Shown here: positions 31,047-39,541 of the stretch, in pieces | Position numbering within the stretch: position 1 is the stretch's first letter | Layout: every line of letters starts with the position of its first letter | Origin: a virus | Strand: one strand, 5' to 3' | IMG/VR virus record: IMGVR_UViG_3300036792_000137 | Coordinates: 1 to 39,888 of that record | DNA length: 39,888 nt | Notes under the pieces: generated by a model | The model's input: only the letters and a program-made list of their open reading frames with translations | Databases searched by the model: none | Told to the model about the DNA's origin: nothing | Position numbers and translations under genes: made by a program

Positions 31047-32496
31047 GGTCGGAAAGCCTCTCAAGCAGGCGGGCGAGCCACGCCGACGCCCGTTCTTCAT
31101 CGGTCTGCGTGGCGTCACCGTTACTGCCGTCCTTCGGTTCACCTTCACCGGCCTGCGGGCCGCTTCCGTCCTGCGGCAGCGGGGTCGGGGTTGGGGTCGG
31201 GGCAGGCTTCGCGAACGGGTCGTTGCGGTCCCGTTCATCGAGTGCCGCAAGTGAATAGTTCTGCTGTTGCAGGTAGGGCGTCTGACCGCCCTTGACGGGC
31301 TTCATGTTCAGCCGCCTGCGTGCCTCATTGGGTGCGACGATGCCGCCCCCTACACCGTCGCTCAGGGTCTTCATGAGGGTGGCGGTATCCATCCGAAGCA
31401 GGCCGTCAAGGTCCAGTTCGGTGCGGTACTGGACCGGCAGCGCAAGGCCTTCGTCCATGCACAGTTCGAGCGATTCGATCAATGACTGAAGGCATTGCGA
31501 ATAGTAGTTCTGCGACAGGGCTTCGATGTTGTTATAGGTCGGCATGGTGCCGACGCCGATCATGTATCCCGGCACGTGGAACACACTGCACACGATTTCG
31601 CTGGTCATCTTTAGCTGGTCGATCAGTTCAGAATCGACCGCGTTCATGGTCAGCGGTTCGTACTTCAGGGCATCCCCGAGGACGGCGAGCCGCCCGCGAT
31701 TGCTGCCCGTAAAGTTTTCTTCCCACTTCTCTTTAAGCCGCTTCGCCGTTTCATCACTGATCGCGCCGGGTGCAACGAGGATGCCGCCCGGTTGGGCGCC
31801 GTTCTCGAAGAACGAGGCACTGTCGTTCAGGATCGCCAGCCCCTGCCGTGCAGCGAGCGCACAGGCGAACAGGGGTGACGTACCAACGAGCGGGTGAAAC
31901 AGGCAGTTCATGCGGTCGTGAATGATCTCGGTCGCCGGTACCGTCACGTCACCCTCGGGGATGCCTGCGAGGTTATCGACCGACAGCCCGTAATACACAT
32001 CGCCGTCAGGTGTCACGAGCGGGCGCACGCGGGTCGGGTCCAGCACATAGAGCGCCGTCACGATGCCGCGCTGATCGCGGTCCTTCAGCACATACGTATT
32101 GCCGCGCGTGAGTTTCGACATGATCCAGTTTTCGATGAACTGGATATGGTTCTGAAACCCGTTCGGCTTGCGCAGCACAGGTGAGAAGGAAGCGCTGGTC
32201 GCTTCAGACCAGACGCCGCCCTCGTTGAGCATCAGCCGCATGGCGAGCTTGCCGATATCGGCACTGATCAGCGTAATACAGGCGTACACCGCGTGATAGG
32301 CGAGGATCGTCTCGGGGCGCAGTTCGATGTTCCGCTGCCACGCACCCGAGAACGGTTCACGCACAATCAGCGGCCACCAGCCGCCCGAGCCGAAGGGGCC
32401 GAGTGCACCGCTTCCGACCGCCTGCGCATTCATCGGCACCGAAGCACCCGGCTTCGCGGCGCGTGTGATCTCAATGCCGAAAAGTCGCATGGTCAT
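31039..32496 (-). CDS. Portal protein (HK97 family)
   Basis: A 485-residue portal. It has the family start (YHAVYACITLISADIGKLAM, about 67-86), the core with GIVTALYVLDPTRVRPLV and the wing/stem part with VPGYMIGVGTMPTYNNIEAL (about 319-338). The C-terminal end has a PTPTPTPLP linker and an acidic tail. Twelve copies form the ring for DNA passage and contact the terminase. It lies after the capsid gene, not before it as usual in HK97-like operons. Start at 32496, alternatively 32490. Confidence 0.93.
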   Translation of the reverse strand: MTMRLFGIEITRAAKPGASVPMNAQAVGSGALGPFGSGGWWPLIVREPFSGAWQRNIELRPETILAYHAVYACITLISADIGKLAMRLMLNEGGVWSEATSASFSPVLRKPNGFQNHIQFIENWIMSKLTRGNTYVLKDRDQRGIVTALYVLDPTRVRPLVTPDGDVYYGLSVDNLAGIPEGDVTVPATEIIHDRMNCLFHPLVGTSPLFACALAARQGLAILNDSASFFENGAQPGGILVAPGAISDETAKRLKEKWEENFTGSNRGRLAVLGDALKYEPLTMNAVDSELIDQLKMTSEIVCSVFHVPGYMIGVGTMPTYNNIEALSQNYYSQCLQSLIESLELCMDEGLALPVQYRTELDLDGLLRMDTATLMKTLSDGVGGGIVAPNEARRRLNMKPVKGGQTPYLQQQNYSLAALDERDRNDPFAKPAPTPTPTPLPQDGSGPQAGEGEPKDGSNGDATQTDEERASAWLARLLERLSDHA

Positions 32497-32855
32497 TCGC
32501 TCCCGTCACCGTCGCCTGTGTCCTCGGCATGTTCGTCACGCCGCTTGTAGGTGCCGCCTTTCTTATCCTTGCCCTTGCGGCCCTGATCGGCATCGTCGTC
32601 AGCATCGCGGGCAGGCTTCTCGGAACGTTCGGCCTTCTCGGTCTTCTCGACCTTCTCGGTTTTTTCGACCTTGCCGTCCTTGGCGGGCTTCTCGGTCGTC
32701 TCCTTTTTCACGGTCTTGCCCTGATCATCGTCAGGCAGTTCGACACGGCCTGTCGCGGCCAGCAGCTTCGCATCGTTGTCGCTCATTTCGATTTCCTCAC
32801 CGGGTTTGTATTCGCGCCGACCGTAGGGAAAACGGCGCAAGGCTTTCACCTTCAT
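32493..32855 (-). CDS. Hypothetical protein with charged repeat tail
   Basis: A 120-residue protein with a small N-terminal domain (MKVKALRRFPYGRREYKPGE, then AKLLAATGRVEL) like those of short Mu/HK97-type head-region proteins. The rest is a charged low-complexity tail with KTEKVEKTEK repeats. Start at 32855 avoids four extra residues that lack a site. It overlaps the portal gene by ATGA and follows a terminator. Possibly a decoration or accessory head protein; not shown. Confidence 0.6.
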   Translation of the reverse strand: MKVKALRRFPYGRREYKPGEEIEMSDNDAKLLAATGRVELPDDDQGKTVKKETTEKPAKDGKVEKTEKVEKTEKAERSEKPARDADDDADQGRKGKDKKGGTYKRRDEHAEDTGDGDGSE

Positions 32856-32865
32856 GGCACACCTC

Positions 32866-32895
32866 AAAAAGAAAAGGCACCCTGTGACGGGTGCC
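32866..32895 (-). terminator. Terminator/attenuator after capsid gene
   Basis: GGCACCC (32876-32882) pairs with GGGTGCC (32889-32895) with a 6-base loop; read leftward a TTTTCTTTTT run follows (32866-32875). It lies about 27 bases after the capsid stop, inside the late operon, so partial termination would keep capsid mRNA abundant compared with downstream genes. Confidence 0.8.
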
Positions 32896-32921
32896 CCTGT
32901 GCGGTCAGATCATGCGGAACG

Positions 32922-34400
32922 TCAGCTGCGCGTGGTCGTCACCTTGCTCGCAGACTTGGTGGCGTCCGCGTCGTCGGCATTGAGCGCGGACGGTGCCGGA
33001 ACGATGAAGTTGCCGCCGTAGCGTGCGCCCGAGATATAGGCGACAGCCTGATTGCGGCGGCGCTGCCAGTTGATGAACCGCTCGGCACGCAGTGCGATCA
33101 TGTTGTTCTGCCACAGGCTCACGAGGTTCGCCGCACCCGCTGCCGGGGCGCTGTCGAGTTGCAGTGAGGCTTCCCGCGATGCGTCAAGCGTCACACCGCC
33201 ATCGTCGGCCATCAGGATTTCCGAAGGCAGCACCAGCACCATCATCGTCGTGGCCGGGTCTGTGTCACCCGTGCTGGTGTGATGCGGCACGTTCGCAGAG
33301 ACGACGACCGGCAGGCCGAAGAAAATCCCGCCGTTCATGTTGATGCCGGGGAACTCGGCCTGACCGAGCGCATTCGAGAGCATGCCAATCGAGAGCGCCA
33401 TCACCGGGTCCATGATCCAGTACGCACCGCGAATGCTCATGTTTGACTGAACGAACATCGCGAACAGCGTGCCTACGTCCTGCCGCAGATCATCGGCGGT
33501 CGGACCACTGGCAACGATGGTCGGTGCGCCGTTGGTGATCGAGGCCGGATGCACGTTCGCCACCGCCGCCACAGCCGGGTCGATGAACTGCACATCAAGG
33601 AACTGTGCAATCGTTTCGATCAGGTCGCGCTGTACGATCGCTTCGGCAGAAGGATTCGAGAACCGCACCAGTTCGTCAGTCATCACAACGATGCCTGCGG
33701 CCTTGCTGAAGCCGAGCGTCACCGTCGCGAAGCCCAGCGCACTGACGGGCTTCGGCTGGCCTTCACCGACCCAGTTTGCGGACGAGCCAGAGGTCTGCGC
33801 AGGCATCTTCGTGTTAAACGGCACACGGCGGAACCCGGTGATCTGCCCCATGATGGTTTCAGGGCGCAGCAGTTCGATGAACTCGCCGGTCATGTTCTGA
33901 TAGTCCACGAGCGGCGCGGCCCATGCCGGATCGGTCGTCGTGCCTGCGGCCACCGCAGCACGCAGCACGGTTTCGACTTCCGGCGTGCTGTCATGCCAGC
34001 CGCGTGCGACCTCGGCGGCCTGAAGCAGATTGCCGTGCGAGCGGGCCAGCGCAATCGCATAGCGGGTGAAGGCCGTACCCTTCGGCAGATTGCGCTGCAC
34101 GGTGACACTGCGGGCACCGCCTGTGATGACGGCACCGCGAGCCGCCGCCGCGCTGGTCGGGTCGGTGACGATGATCGGGGAAGCACTGCGCACGGCCTGC
34201 GCTTCGATGGCCTTCAGGCGCTTCAGGTGATCATCAATGGACTTGATATCGGCTTCGAGTCCGTCGAATTCTTCCTGCTGTGCCGTGTCAAGGGTCGCGC
34301 CAGCTTCCGCCGAGGCTTCCATGATTTCAACCATGCGCGTGTTGGCGGTGGAGCGGCGTGCTTCAAACGCCGCGATCTGTTCCTGAATCGAGAATTTCAT
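32922..34400 (-). CDS. Major capsid protein (HK97 fold)
   Basis: A 492-residue capsid protein. Residues about 1-70 are a coiled-coil delta/scaffold domain (IQEQIAAFEARRSTANTRMVE), probably removed by the prohead protease. The shell domain has LLRPETIMGQITGFRRVPFN, NWVGEGQPKPVS and GFSKAAGIVVMTDELVRFS, then GAYWIMDPVMALSIG and IFFGLPVVVSANVP, as in HK97-like capsids. The protease gene before it overlaps its start by four bases. Confidence 0.95.
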   Translation of the reverse strand: MKFSIQEQIAAFEARRSTANTRMVEIMEASAEAGATLDTAQQEEFDGLEADIKSIDDHLKRLKAIEAQAVRSASPIIVTDPTSAAAARGAVITGGARSVTVQRNLPKGTAFTRYAIALARSHGNLLQAAEVARGWHDSTPEVETVLRAAVAAGTTTDPAWAAPLVDYQNMTGEFIELLRPETIMGQITGFRRVPFNTKMPAQTSGSSANWVGEGQPKPVSALGFATVTLGFSKAAGIVVMTDELVRFSNPSAEAIVQRDLIETIAQFLDVQFIDPAVAAVANVHPASITNGAPTIVASGPTADDLRQDVGTLFAMFVQSNMSIRGAYWIMDPVMALSIGMLSNALGQAEFPGINMNGGIFFGLPVVVSANVPHHTSTGDTDPATTMMVLVLPSEILMADDGGVTLDASREASLQLDSAPAAGAANLVSLWQNNMIALRAERFINWQRRRNQAVAYISGARYGGNFIVPAPSALNADDADATKSASKVTTTRS

Positions 34401-34993
34401 TTCGCACTCCGGTGAATGGTGCGGATAACGAAGGGGTCGCGGGCGCGCGAGGTCTGTTCGTGCAGTCGCACGATGTGCGATTCAGCGAGTTCGATCACGT
34501 CCGACGCCTGGCCTGTCGCGGCCCGTTCGGTTGCATCGACGCTGCGCACTACGTTGATGGTTGCTTCGCTGTTGGCCGGAATGGTCACGAGCGAGAGTTC
34601 GAGCCACTGCCATGAGAGAAAGCGCAAGCCGCCGTTCTCCATGCGGGAAAATTCGAGGGGTTTGAAGCCGATGCTTACGGCCCTGATCAAGCCGAGCTTC
34701 ACCGACTCCCATGCTTCGTCAAGGCGGTCCTTCAGTGGTCCCGGTGTGTCGGAGTTCATGATCCGGGCCTTGAACGGAATCGCATCCTTTGACGGCTTCG
34801 CGAACTCCACGTGACCTACAGGCGAGTCGGCGCGGTGCTGCCACAGCAGGGGCATCGGGATTGCGTACTTCGCCCCGAGCGGTTCCACGATGTCGTCATA
34901 GCTGTCCGGTGCCGGTGTCGATGCAATGCCTTCGATCACGCGGGCGTCGTCGTCCGTGCTGCGGATCGTCAGCAGCGTAAATGCTCGTTTCAT
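34397..34993 (-). CDS. Prohead serine protease (HK97 family)
   Basis: A 198-residue protease. The catalytic histidine lies in LLWQHRADSPVG (about 49-60), the serine in LIRAVSIGFKPLEF (about 101-114) and the acidic residue in WLELSLVTIPAN (about 130-141). It trims the scaffold from the capsid protein during head maturation. It lies between TerL and the capsid gene. Confidence 0.92.
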   Translation of the reverse strand: MKRAFTLLTIRSTDDDARVIEGIASTPAPDSYDDIVEPLGAKYAIPMPLLWQHRADSPVGHVEFAKPSKDAIPFKARIMNSDTPGPLKDRLDEAWESVKLGLIRAVSIGFKPLEFSRMENGGLRFLSWQWLELSLVTIPANSEATINVVRSVDATERAATGQASDVIELAESHIVRLHEQTSRARDPFVIRTIHRSAK

Positions 34994-35004
34994 GATGGAA
35001 GCCC

Positions 35005-36831
35005 CTACAGGAAAAAAATCTGGTATTCCGGTTGACGCTCGGTAGCACCTGCGAGCGCAAGTGCAACGGCCATCGTCAGGGCGACCAGTCCGTCAATGCG
35101 GCCAGTCGCCTTGCGTTTGTTGAAAATGCGGTTGTTCTTCGGGTCGGTCTCGGTGACCGCACTTGAGACGTTCCACCGAAGGCAGGGATTCCATGCGACC
35201 CGCAGCTTGCGGTCGAACACAAGCTGTTCCATCAGTTCGATGGAGCGGGGCATCCACAGGCCTGACTCCGCGGCGCGGTGAAAGCCTTGCCCGTGCGGCA
35301 CGAGCTTCAGTGACAGGGCAGCGTCGTCAAGGTCTTGTTCGAAGTACTTGATGCGGTACGGGTCGAACGCAATGCCGGTGATCGTCAGCACGGCATCGAG
35401 TTCTGCGAGCCGCGTCACCACGTCGCCATAGTTCACGGCGCGGCCCTTCGATGCATGCATGAAGCCTGCCTTGACCCATACCGGGTACGGCACATGGTCA
35501 CGCCGTGCACGTTCCTCGATAGTTTCGTCAGGTGTCCAGAAGTCCACCAGGGCATCAACGCTGCCATCCTCCTGCACACAGGCAGCAGCGAGCGCGGTGA
35601 GGTCGCGCGTGCCGGACAGGTCAAGCCCGCAGAGAACTTCGCGGCCTGTCATGCGCTCGATCAGCGCATCACGCTCACTGAGTGCCTGTGTGACGACCTT
35701 CGCCCACAGTCCTGCACCTTCAGTCTGCGGGGCCATCTGCTGCACGAGCGTCGGTGCGCCGACCTCGCAGCACGTCCACAGGTCGGTACTGATCCACGGA
35801 TCAGCAGCATCGACCCACTGGCAGAAATTCAGCCGGCGCACGGTCGATTCAAGCGAAGGCATGCCGCGAGCCTGCCGAACCTGTTCTTCAAGGTAGGACC
35901 GCTGGATGGTCTGCCCGAGTGACGGGTTCGCCTTCACCCAGCACGCTTCGTCCTCGAATGGGTCGTCGCCTTCATCAAGCGAACAGATGAAGGAAAAGAA
36001 TGCGTCGTCGTCAAGCTGCTGCGCGGCGATCTTCTGCCCGTACTCGTGCTTCTCGTAGCAGAGCGACGTGCGATCAAAGCCTGAATTCGTGATCATGAAA
36101 ATGAGCGGCTGGCGGCGTCCTTTTTTCCCGGCCTGCATCATGTCGATAACGGTGCGATCCTTGTGTTCGTGAATCTCGTCAATGAGTGCACAGTGAGGAC
36201 GCGGACCCGACTGGCCGGTGCTGTCACTCGCAATCGTGCGGAAGAACGAAGCCTTCGCGATGTAGGCGAGATTGAACGTGCGCTCGGCACGGCCTGACTT
36301 CGTGATGCGGGCAGTCAGTGCCGGTGACAGATCGACCATTGCCACGGCATCACGAAACAGGATTTGCGCCTGTTCCTTTTTCGTCGCGGCGGCATACACC
36401 TCGGCGCGTTCCTCGTTGTCCGACACGAGCATGTACAGGCCGACACCTGCGGCAAGCGGTGACTTGCCCGAGCCTTTCGCAGATTCGATATAGGCCTCGC
36501 GGAAGCGCCGCGAGCCGTCCGCACGCTTCCAGCCGAACAGGGAGCCGACGACGAAGCCTTCCCACGGCAGCAGGCCGAACGGCACACCCTCAAACTCACC
36601 GCCGTTCAGCCGCAGCACGTCAGGGTAAAAATTGATGACCCGCATCGCGGCTTCGATATCCCACTTCAGCCCACGGGCCTTGCCGTGCTTCAGGTCGTGC
36701 AGGTGTCGGCGGCAGGCGGCACGCACGTCGGGGCCTGCCACGATCTCACCGTTACTGACGTCCCGCGCGTACTGCGTGACAGGATCACCGCCCGCGTCAG
36801 AAGTAGGCTTTTGCGGGGTCTTTCTGATCAT
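35005..36831 (-). CDS. terL: Terminase large subunit
   Basis: A 608-residue packaging motor. Walker A is AKGSGKS (118-124), Walker B CALIDE (214-219). The nuclease half begins GLDLSGTRDLT with Asp404, and IAFDPYR gives Asp490, both expected metal ligands of the RNase H-like nuclease. It packs DNA into the prohead through the portal and cuts at the end. It starts inside the end of the terS gene (35-base overlap). The P27-type TerS before it agrees with cos-type or related packaging. Confidence 0.95.
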   Translation of the reverse strand: MIRKTPQKPTSDAGGDPVTQYARDVSNGEIVAGPDVRAACRRHLHDLKHGKARGLKWDIEAAMRVINFYPDVLRLNGGEFEGVPFGLLPWEGFVVGSLFGWKRADGSRRFREAYIESAKGSGKSPLAAGVGLYMLVSDNEERAEVYAAATKKEQAQILFRDAVAMVDLSPALTARITKSGRAERTFNLAYIAKASFFRTIASDSTGQSGPRPHCALIDEIHEHKDRTVIDMMQAGKKGRRQPLIFMITNSGFDRTSLCYEKHEYGQKIAAQQLDDDAFFSFICSLDEGDDPFEDEACWVKANPSLGQTIQRSYLEEQVRQARGMPSLESTVRRLNFCQWVDAADPWISTDLWTCCEVGAPTLVQQMAPQTEGAGLWAKVVTQALSERDALIERMTGREVLCGLDLSGTRDLTALAAACVQEDGSVDALVDFWTPDETIEERARRDHVPYPVWVKAGFMHASKGRAVNYGDVVTRLAELDAVLTITGIAFDPYRIKYFEQDLDDAALSLKLVPHGQGFHRAAESGLWMPRSIELMEQLVFDRKLRVAWNPCLRWNVSSAVTETDPKNNRIFNKRKATGRIDGLVALTMAVALALAGATERQPEYQIFFL

Positions 36832-37273
36832 CAGGATTCACGCGGATATTGGCGCGTGCCGAAGGTGACAGGCCGAACTCGGCGGCAAGGTGCACGTACT
36901 GATACGCGGCACGGTTCGCGGTGCCGATCAGCGGGTGCTGTATCCAGTTCCCGTTGGTCGTCTTGTAAAGCAGGGGACGGCCCATCTTTTCGAGCGCTTC
37001 CTCGGCATCGACCCAGCGACCGTAGGCGGCACACACTGCGGCGAGTGCGCCGCGATCCAGATGCGTGAGAAGGCCGAGCATGAACAGGTGGGCCGAAAGG
37101 CGGTCCCACTCGGCACGCGCAGACCGTGAGAGGTGGGTCGGCGGATCGGGTATCGCGAGGTCGGGCTTCGGCTCGTACGGGTTGCGGTTCTTATGCGTCG
37201 TGCCTTCGATGACTCGCAGGTGCGTCGGCTTACGTGGAACTGTGCCGCGACCTTTTCGCTGGTTTCCTGCCAT
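36797..37273 (-). CDS. terS: Terminase small subunit (P27 family)
   Basis: A 158-residue protein with the P27 pattern: PRKPTHLRVIEGTTHKNRNP (about 14-33), DPPTHLSRSARAEWDRL (about 43-59), then GALAAVCAAYGRWVDAEEAL. The C-terminal end GLSPSARANIRV is usual too. It binds the packaging site and presents DNA to TerL. It starts 44 bases inside the end of the Mom-like gene and its own end overlaps terL by 35 bases. Confidence 0.92.
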   Translation of the reverse strand: MAGNQRKGRGTVPRKPTHLRVIEGTTHKNRNPYEPKPDLAIPDPPTHLSRSARAEWDRLSAHLFMLGLLTHLDRGALAAVCAAYGRWVDAEEALEKMGRPLLYKTTNGNWIQHPLIGTANRAAYQYVHLAAEFGLSPSARANIRVNPDDQKDPAKAYF

Positions 37274-38021
37274 GTTTCACCGTTTCGAGTATGGAGCGTG
37301 AGGGTCGGTGTTGCGCCGCCGCTGTACCGGTGGAACCGGTCATCGCCTGCTTCTCACGCGTGATTGAATCGGCCTGCTGTTTCGGGTACGGCTTGGCGAG
37401 CGGTGCGACCTGTGCCCGCATGTCGTCATCAAGCGGCAGGACATAGCGGTGCTTATCGCCGCCGTCGATGCGGGTTGCTGCCGGGTCTACATTCGCGATC
37501 AGCCACTTCAGGTTGAAACCGGTGCGACCGTATCGGCTGCTGGCGGTCTTGCCGTGCAGCACTTCGCCATGAACGACGACGCGCGTTGTCTTGCCGACGC
37601 CGGTATAGGTCCAGCCCATCGCCTGATAGATGCCGCCGTGATGGCCCTGCATCGTGTCGGCGTAGGAGACGATCAGCCGCAGTCCCGGCGAGGACTTGCG
37701 CAGGAAGCGGATCGCGAGCATGACGATCCGCGACACGGGGGTGCGGTGGTCCCGCAGTGCGACCCGTGAGAGTTCGCACACCTCGGTCTGTGTGAGGCCG
37801 AACGGATTGCCGATGTGACGGTTCGCACCGCGACTGAAAAGCACGATGCCGATAAACCGGTCACCTTCCCATGCACCGACCTTCACGTTCGTGCCGACCG
37901 GGACCGAGCGCGAATAGTGCCAATGTCCGCAGGCGTACTGAACAGCGTCGTCGGTCGCCCAGTCCACCCGCAGGGCAGTTTTCGCCGCTGTCGGTACCGG
38001 CACCTGCACGGGCGAATTCAT
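37230..38021 (-). CDS. Mom-like DNA modification enzyme (GNAT fold)
   Basis: A 263-residue protein with the Mom family pattern: CGHWHYSRSVP (31-41), VKVGAWEGDRFIGIVLFSRG, ELSRVALRD (83-91), and LIVSYADTMQGHHGG with IYQAMGWTYTG (116-141), then KHRYVLPLDD near 190-199. The fold is that of GNAT acyltransferases. Mom of phage Mu turns adenine into N6-methylcarbamoyl-adenine and protects DNA from restriction. This protein (263 aa) is a bit longer than Mu Mom (about 231 aa), with a lysine/arginine-rich tail. It overlaps the ParB-like gene by ATGA, so both are co-translated just before terS. The substrate here is not proved. Confidence 0.85.
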   Translation of the reverse strand: MNSPVQVPVPTAAKTALRVDWATDDAVQYACGHWHYSRSVPVGTNVKVGAWEGDRFIGIVLFSRGANRHIGNPFGLTQTEVCELSRVALRDHRTPVSRIVMLAIRFLRKSSPGLRLIVSYADTMQGHHGGIYQAMGWTYTGVGKTTRVVVHGEVLHGKTASSRYGRTGFNLKWLIANVDPAATRIDGGDKHRYVLPLDDDMRAQVAPLAKPYPKQQADSITREKQAMTGSTGTAAAQHRPSRSILETVKHGRKPAKRSRHSST

Positions 38022-38551
38022 GGCCTCGGCACCTCACCGCCGCAGTGCGGGCAGATGATCGGCTGAAGCTGTGAGAGGTCGCCCGAGTCACCCGCGCTGC
38101 CGGGGCCAAAATCGCCAGCCTTCGCCAGTGCGTCCATCTCGTCGTTCGTGAAGCCAAGCAGGCTCAGATCGAACTTGTCGGCGGACAGGGCATCGAGTTC
38201 GACCGCGAGCAGTTCGTCATCCCATGACGACTCGGCCAGCCGGTTATCAGCGAGGACGTAGGCGCGGCGCTGTGCGTCAGTCCATCCCTTCGCGACCATC
38301 ACCGGCAGGCGCTTCCAGTCGAGTTGACGTGCGGCCATGACACGGCCATGTCCCGCGATGATCGTGCCATCTTCAGCGGCCAGTACGGGCATCGTGAAAC
38401 CCCATTCACGCATGCTTGCGGCGAGCTGCGCCACCTGCGTGGGTGAGTGCTGTTTCGCATTGCGTGCGTAGGGAATCAGCTTTTCGATATCCCATAGCTG
38501 CACCTTCGCTGCGGGCCAGTTCGGTCCATCAGTTTTTGCAGGCTGGGTCAT
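38018..38551 (-). CDS. ParB N-domain protein paired with Mom
   Basis: A 177-residue protein with a ParB/Srx-type domain: LIPYARNAKQHS (about 25-36), IREWGF-like SMREWGFTMPVL (about 46-57), and the box AGHGRVMAARQL (66-77). The C-terminal part has LLGFTNDEMDAL and ends ICPHCGGEVPRP (C167, C170). In many phages this domain is fused to a DNA methyltransferase; here that part is missing and the Mom-like gene overlaps directly. The start ATG at 38551 is preferred to TTG at 38557. It may target or license Mom to DNA sites; this is an inference. Confidence 0.85.
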   Translation of the reverse strand: MTQPAKTDGPNWPAAKVQLWDIEKLIPYARNAKQHSPTQVAQLAASMREWGFTMPVLAAEDGTIIAGHGRVMAARQLDWKRLPVMVAKGWTDAQRRAYVLADNRLAESSWDDELLAVELDALSADKFDLSLLGFTNDEMDALAKAGDFGPGSAGDSGDLSQLQPIICPHCGGEVPRP

Positions 38552-38629
38552 GGTCAAATCCTATGGAGGCAGGCCCGGCGATAGAGCGGATTTCTGAAAA
38601 TAAATGTGCTCACGGGGTGTCCTGCGAAA

Positions 38630-38688
38630 CGGCGAAAAACTTCAAAACACCCCCCACCGACCGTTCCCCGAGCGCCGATGCCTGTGCG
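38630..38688. other. C-rich intergenic block, candidate cos region
   Basis: Between the HNH and ParB-like genes is a block with ACACCCCCCACCGACCG (about 38647-38663), without any gene. In cos phages with P27-type terminases and an HNH protein, the cos site often lies next to the HNH gene. No overhang or repeat proves it. Confidence 0.25.
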
Positions 38689-38985
38689 TCAGCGGGAGCG
38701 CGGCGGCGGCGGCTCAATGAGTGACCCGAACACGTCGCAGCCACCGGCACGCAGTCCTGCATCGGCACGGGTCTTCGCTTCGTGACACGGCACACATAGC
38801 GATTGCAGGTTGGCAGGGGCATCAGTGCCGCCCTTGAACAGTGGCTTGATGTGGTCTACCTGTGAGGCCTCAGTGACGAAACCCTTCGCCATGCAGTGAG
38901 CGCACAGAGGATGCATACGAAGTTGGCGTTCGCGTATGCGCATCCACTTGCGGCCACGGGTGCGCTGTACAGGGGGCAGTGTCAC
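38689..38985 (-). CDS. HNH endonuclease
   Basis: A 98-residue nuclease with two CXXC pairs (C28/C31 and C64/C67) and the catalytic VDHIKPL (H45), N59 and H68, the HNH pattern. Small HNH proteins next to terminase genes are needed in HK97-like phages for cutting at cos with TerS/TerL. Here the ParB-Mom pair separates it from terS. The start is GTG, overlapping the lipoprotein stop. Confidence 0.9.
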   Translation of the reverse strand: MTLPPVQRTRGRKWMRIRERQLRMHPLCAHCMAKGFVTEASQVDHIKPLFKGGTDAPANLQSLCVPCHEAKTRADAGLRAGGCDVFGSLIEPPPPRSR

Positions 38986-39167
38986 GGCACCTGTGACCCG
39001 CTACAGGTGACGGTCTGCACCTCTGATGCACCTGTGCCGATCCGTTGGGCCAAGGTCTCAAGCACATCAGGACCGCACTGCATATGGGCGAACTGGATAC
39101 AGCCAGCCAGCAGGGGCAGCACGATCAGGACAAGCAGCAGGAACAGCACACAGGCAGCAGGTTTCAT
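38982..39167 (-). CDS. Small lipoprotein, first gene of late operon
   Basis: A 61-residue protein with a hydrophobic signal (ACVLFLLLVLIVLPLLAGC) and the lipobox LAGC with lipidated cysteine at 23. The mature part (about 39 residues) holds further cysteines (MQCGPD, TVTCSG). The ATG at 39167 is used; a TTG at 39188 would add 7 residues. It could be a spanin-type outer membrane lipoprotein or an envelope modifier; no Rz partner was found. It is coupled with the HNH gene by overlap. Confidence 0.6.
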   Translation of the reverse strand: MKPAACVLFLLLVLIVLPLLAGCIQFAHMQCGPDVLETLAQRIGTGASEVQTVTCSGSQVP

Positions 39168-39179
39168 GGCTTCACACCC

Positions 39180-39224
39180 TGTACACAATTTCGTTTACTT
39201 TGTACACATTCCCGTTTACACTGG
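39180..39224. promoter_or_regulatory. Two 21-bp direct repeats between divergent operons
   Basis: TGTACACA begins at 39180 and 39201, each followed about 14 bases later by CGTTTAC. The 21-base period is two helical turns. The site is between the late operon (leftward) and the accessory operon (rightward), with TTTACT and TTTACA as possible -35 boxes. It probably binds a regulator of one or both operons. Confidence 0.6.
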
Positions 39225-39263
39225 CCTTCCGTTGTAGATGTTCTGATTAACTGAGGAAGCCGA

Positions 39264-39503
39264 ATGAAAGTTGTTTTTGCCCTGGCCGTTGCTGCATCCC
39301 TGAGCGGGTGTGCGGCCTTCTGTAATTCAAACGATGTTGGCTGTATCAACAAGGCGAACGCCATCAGTGCAGGCATTGCCGCAGGTTCGGTCGCGGTACT
39401 GGCCGGTGCTGCTGCTGCCGCTGCTGCCGCCCGTCCTGTGTATGTCGAGCCTGTGTATGTCGTGCCTGTGCGCCGCTGCTACTACGGCGGTTACTGCTAC
39501 TGA
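39264..39503 (+). CDS. Small lipoprotein with tyrosine-rich tail
   Basis: A 79-residue protein: signal peptide with lipobox LSGC (lipidated cysteine 16), then a small domain with a second hydrophobic helix (about 35-57, alanine-rich), then PVYVEPVYVVPV, a repeated strand, and RRCYYGGYCY at the end. It looks like surface-exposed lysogeny proteins. First gene of the rightward accessory operon, with GAGGAAG upstream. Function unknown. Confidence 0.65.
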   Translation: MKVVFALAVAASLSGCAAFCNSNDVGCINKANAISAGIAAGSVAVLAGAAAAAAAARPVYVEPVYVVPVRRCYYGGYCY

Positions 39504-39541
39504 TCGACCTTTTACTGTCACTGCTTAATTAAGGAAACCGA

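Noticed and set aside
33549-34415. Long + strand frame of 288 codons across the capsid gene
   Set aside because: Antisense shadow of the capsid gene, arising from GC-rich codon bias.
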